Positions 51,057-52,837 of a stretch of 52,837 bases of DNA are shown here, one piece after another. Below the pieces are notes generated by a model. It did not search any database and was not told the DNA's origin. It was given only the letters and a program-made list of their open reading frames with translations. The stretch comes from Leptolinea sp. UBA5203 (GTDB lineage: Bacteria > Chloroflexota > Anaerolineae > Anaerolineales > Anaerolineaceae), in contig DHVR01000018.1 of NCBI GenBank assembly GCA_002412765.1, forward strand, positions 1-52,837, given 5' to 3'. The first letter of the stretch is position 1. Every line of letters starts with the position of its first letter. The position numbers were made by a program, and so were the translations under genes.

Positions 51057-51870
51057 AAGGTTCTCTTTACTATTGAGCAAGCTAAAGGCAAGTGTTACCA
51101 GCAATGGCGGTACGAGATACGCCGCTTTGCCCGGAACTGGATTGAACCATGTTACCTGCTTGAAAACGCGGTTAGTTTCACCAGTCGTTTACATTTTTTC
51201 AAGATGGCAGACCATCATTTTTCTTAAAAGGACGAGGGAAGTGTCCTGAGAATGTTGGGTAAGGCAAAATTTAGAGTACGGGTAAAGCGCGCCAGGCAGG
51301 AGAATTTGACTTTACACAATTTTTTGCTGGCTGCCAAAACCTAAAACTATCTAATGTCCCTTTCCATTTATCGGCTGGATGGTTCATTGACGGAAGATCA
51401 TTAGCAAACTCAAGTATTGCCTTCTCATTTATTATAATGCTTTTATCGGCGGCGATTCAATATGTTTCGACCCAGGGGTTTGTACCAGGAAAAGTTGGGG
51501 AAAACAGGAGATAGAAAATGATAGGCAGGAAAGCGAATCCATCCTTCGATCACTATCTTCGTTTAAAACAGGAGTCAGATATCTTGTAGAAAGATTTTAG
51601 CGAGGATACCCGCGTCCAACGCAGTGAGCAGCCCGCGGCCGGGCGTCTGATGCAGGGTACGTCTCGTACATCGGCAGCGCCCGCTCAGCGCAGTTCGCCG
51701 CCGATGGCTCGCAGGGACTCCAGGCTTAGGGGAAAATAGTTGGATTGATGCGCCATTCTGAACCTCCTTGCGGAATGGGGTATATGGGAAGCATTGTCTT
51801 CCATTTTTCATTCGATTTTCAAATTTTGTAGAATCCTTACCCTAATAGATTCCTTTCATTCTTCTATGTT
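51057..51870. other. Long intergenic region with a probable decayed gene
   Basis: 814 bp without an intact gene. On the minus strand ATG 51756 has a strong AGGAGG and opens MAHQSNYFPLSLESLRAIGG, then TGA after 23 codons (51685). Shifting frame after that point gives ALPMYETYPASDARPRAAHC up to 51600. This GC-rich stretch of about 170 bp therefore looks like a broken gene whose family I do not know. On the plus strand a 23-codon frame near 51519 (AGGAG upstream) is probably accidental. Confidence 0.4.
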
Positions 51871-52260
51871 TTACTCATCCTTGACCAGTTTGATCCCCAT
51901 GACCAATATCCAGCAAAAGAAAGCGAATACGATGATGTATGGCACAAGGAAAATTGTCATGTTGTATCCTAATAGGGGGAAATTGCCAATCACGCCTTTA
52001 TCAAAAAAAATATCCTGAATGAAATCCCATAAGGTCCAGAGAGAACCTGCCAGGCCAACTGGAATGACCAATATCCCGGTCATCAACTTACCCCATCGTG
52101 CATTGAAGAGCCATCCAATACTCATCAGAGACAAGTAGATAGTGACGCCCATTGCAACATAATTGGGCGACTCCATTCTCAGCGCGGCAATCACCAAGAA
52201 TATCCCAATCGACAGCCCAATAAGGCTCAGAATGATCCGTAGAATGTTTTTCTTTGCCAT
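51871..52260 (-). CDS. Small four-span membrane protein
   Basis: A 129-residue protein with four predicted helices (ILSLIGLSIGIFLVIAALRM, YVAMGVTIYLSLMSIGWLF, LMTGILVIPVGLAGSLWTLW, IFLVPYIIVFAFFCWILVMG) and short charged ends. GGGAGG lies 5 bases before ATG 52260. I do not recognise the family. It lies alone on the minus strand, 273 bp past the SOUL gene. Confidence 0.7.
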   Translation of the reverse strand: MAKKNILRIILSLIGLSIGIFLVIAALRMESPNYVAMGVTIYLSLMSIGWLFNARWGKLMTGILVIPVGLAGSLWTLWDFIQDIFFDKGVIGNFPLLGYNMTIFLVPYIIVFAFFCWILVMGIKLVKDE

Positions 52261-52533
52261 TCAACCTCCCAAGGTTTGCCCTTTACATCTTCTGAAAAGA
52301 CAGTTTTTTTGGTAGGTAGACGACCCACCGGTCTGATCGGTTGTGAAAATGTTTGGGTGGAAAACCACCTGCGAGGGGGCCTGGTCAGATAAGCACCTAA
52401 AAACCGCAGCCCTGTTTCAATCGACTGATTTTGGTTTTTCAAGGAATACTGCGCTGAAATTGATCTCCATTGCTAACTTTTAAAGTGACTTTGTTGGGCT
52501 CGCTTTTCATCATAGCATGGCAAATCATCATCC

Positions 52534-52837
52534 TCAAGATAGATCAGGAATTGTGGCGATTTTTATCAAAATCTCGTTTCGGGAAAGAAATCCTGGCACC
52601 CAGGGTGGATTGTAGCCGGCGATGATGAAATCACCTTCCGTTTTGAGATCCAGCTGATCGAGCCACTGACGCAGAAGTTCTTTATGCTTCTCGATCGTTT
52701 CCTTTTTGAAATACCCTGAAAAACGGATAGCAGACATTTGCTGTTCCGGTACAACGTTAAATCGAATGCTTTGGTCACCAGGGATCGGTAAGGTTTCGAT
52801 GGTATATACAGCAGGCATGATAAAGGCAACCGTAAAC
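52534..52837 (-). CDS. SOUL-family heme-binding protein, 5' part beyond the window
   Basis: The C-terminal half of a SOUL/HBP protein: MPAVYTIETLPIPGDQS, then NVVPEQQMSAIRFSGYF, then IIAGYNPPWVPGFLSRNEI, all standard SOUL positions. The frame continues without a stop to the window edge (TVAFI precedes the Met at 52818), as in full-length relatives, so the Met is internal and roughly 90-100 N-terminal residues are missing. SOUL proteins bind heme or related tetrapyrroles. The gene is partial only because of the window edge. Confidence 0.88.
   Translation of the reverse strand, partial: FTVAFIMPAVYTIETLPIPGDQSIRFNVVPEQQMSAIRFSGYFKKETIEKHKELLRQWLDQLDLKTEGDFIIAGYNPPWVPGFLSRNEILIKIATIPDLS

Noticed and set aside
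51595..51811. 78-codon minus-strand frame
   Set aside because: The frame is Arg/Pro/Gly-rich with no pattern, and the better ribosome site (before 51756) belongs to another frame that is itself broken.
1..52837. CRISPR array
   Set aside because: No regularly spaced direct repeats of 24-40 bp were seen at any point; repeats found are inverted or occur in pairs only.

Overview
The window looks like chromosomal DNA of a free-living, probably anaerobic or microaerophilic heterotroph. Gene style (lipoprotein-type solute-binding proteins with Ala/Glu-rich linkers, hypA/hypB beside a large Fe-S flavoprotein, a pseudokinase/VWA operon, sigma/anti-sigma pairs ending in beta-propellers, VF530- and SOUL-type small proteins) suggests Chloroflexota, perhaps Anaerolineae. 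This is inference from gene content; no rRNA or tRNA gene was found to confirm it. Base composition is moderate, with clearly AT-richer patches at about 0.6-1.7 kb, 35.6-36.9 kb and 44.9-47.6 kb, which hold accessory, conflict-type genes.

Layout. 0.1-2.7 kb: accessory genes, with an MNT nucleotidyltransferase whose HEPN partner is cut off after 20 codons, a small unknown gene, a winged-helix/PD-(D/E)XK nuclease-like gene, and an intact yefM-yoeB toxin-antitoxin pair with its TGTACA operator. 2.7-8.6 kb (minus strand): CBS-ACT protein, dynamin-like GTPase, lipoprotein, alpha/beta hydrolase, VOC protein, unknown protein. 8.6-13.9 kb (minus): ClC exchanger, then a three-gene operon of zinc-ribbon pseudokinase, VWA protein and divergent adenylosuccinate synthetase homologue, the strongest candidate for an undescribed system. 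14.2-18.8 kb: orphan PotD-like binding protein, small membrane proteins, VF530 protein, hydrolase, two VOC proteins. 19.0-26.2 kb (plus): a complete alpha-1,6-glucan (dextran/isomaltooligosaccharide) uptake and breakdown locus: LacI regulator, two identical operators, binding protein, two permeases, GH66 and GH15 enzymes. 26.2-28.9 kb: membrane protein/XRE pair, DUF4386 protein, MDR oxidoreductase. 29.0-34.4 kb (minus): hypA, a fold-back repeat, an 896-residue Fe-S flavoprotein, hypB and a multi-span membrane protein, with a divergent TetR regulator at 34.6 kb. 35.2-36.9 kb: AT-rich DUF6602/membrane pair beside a structured non-coding stretch. 37.3-40.0 kb: ECF sigma factor with a frameshifted membrane anti-sigma/propeller gene. 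40.3-44.5 kb: small metabolic and immunity genes (GNAT, Imm63, DHFR-like, deazaflavin nitroreductase-like) and a propeller lipoprotein. 44.6-47.5 kb: IS110 remnant, then a DUF4062 (TIR-like) gene and a nucleoside-phosphorylase-fold membrane protein, a plausible defence pair. 47.9-52.8 kb: GNAT, DUF4256, SAP-domain protein, diguanylate cyclase, small membrane protein and a SOUL heme-binding gene running off the window end.

How the genes work together. The 19-26 kb locus reads as one regulated catabolic unit: import of isomalto-oligosaccharides, cytoplasmic cleavage by GH66, then glucose release by GH15, controlled by LacI at two copies of one 18-bp operator. hypB, the flavoprotein and hypA suggest nickel-enzyme maturation linked to electron-transfer chemistry, although no hydrogenase subunit lies in the window. 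Several AT-rich two- or three-gene units have the architecture of prokaryotic conflict systems. Many start codons were set by internal ATGs with a good Shine-Dalgarno sequence rather than by the longest reading frame.
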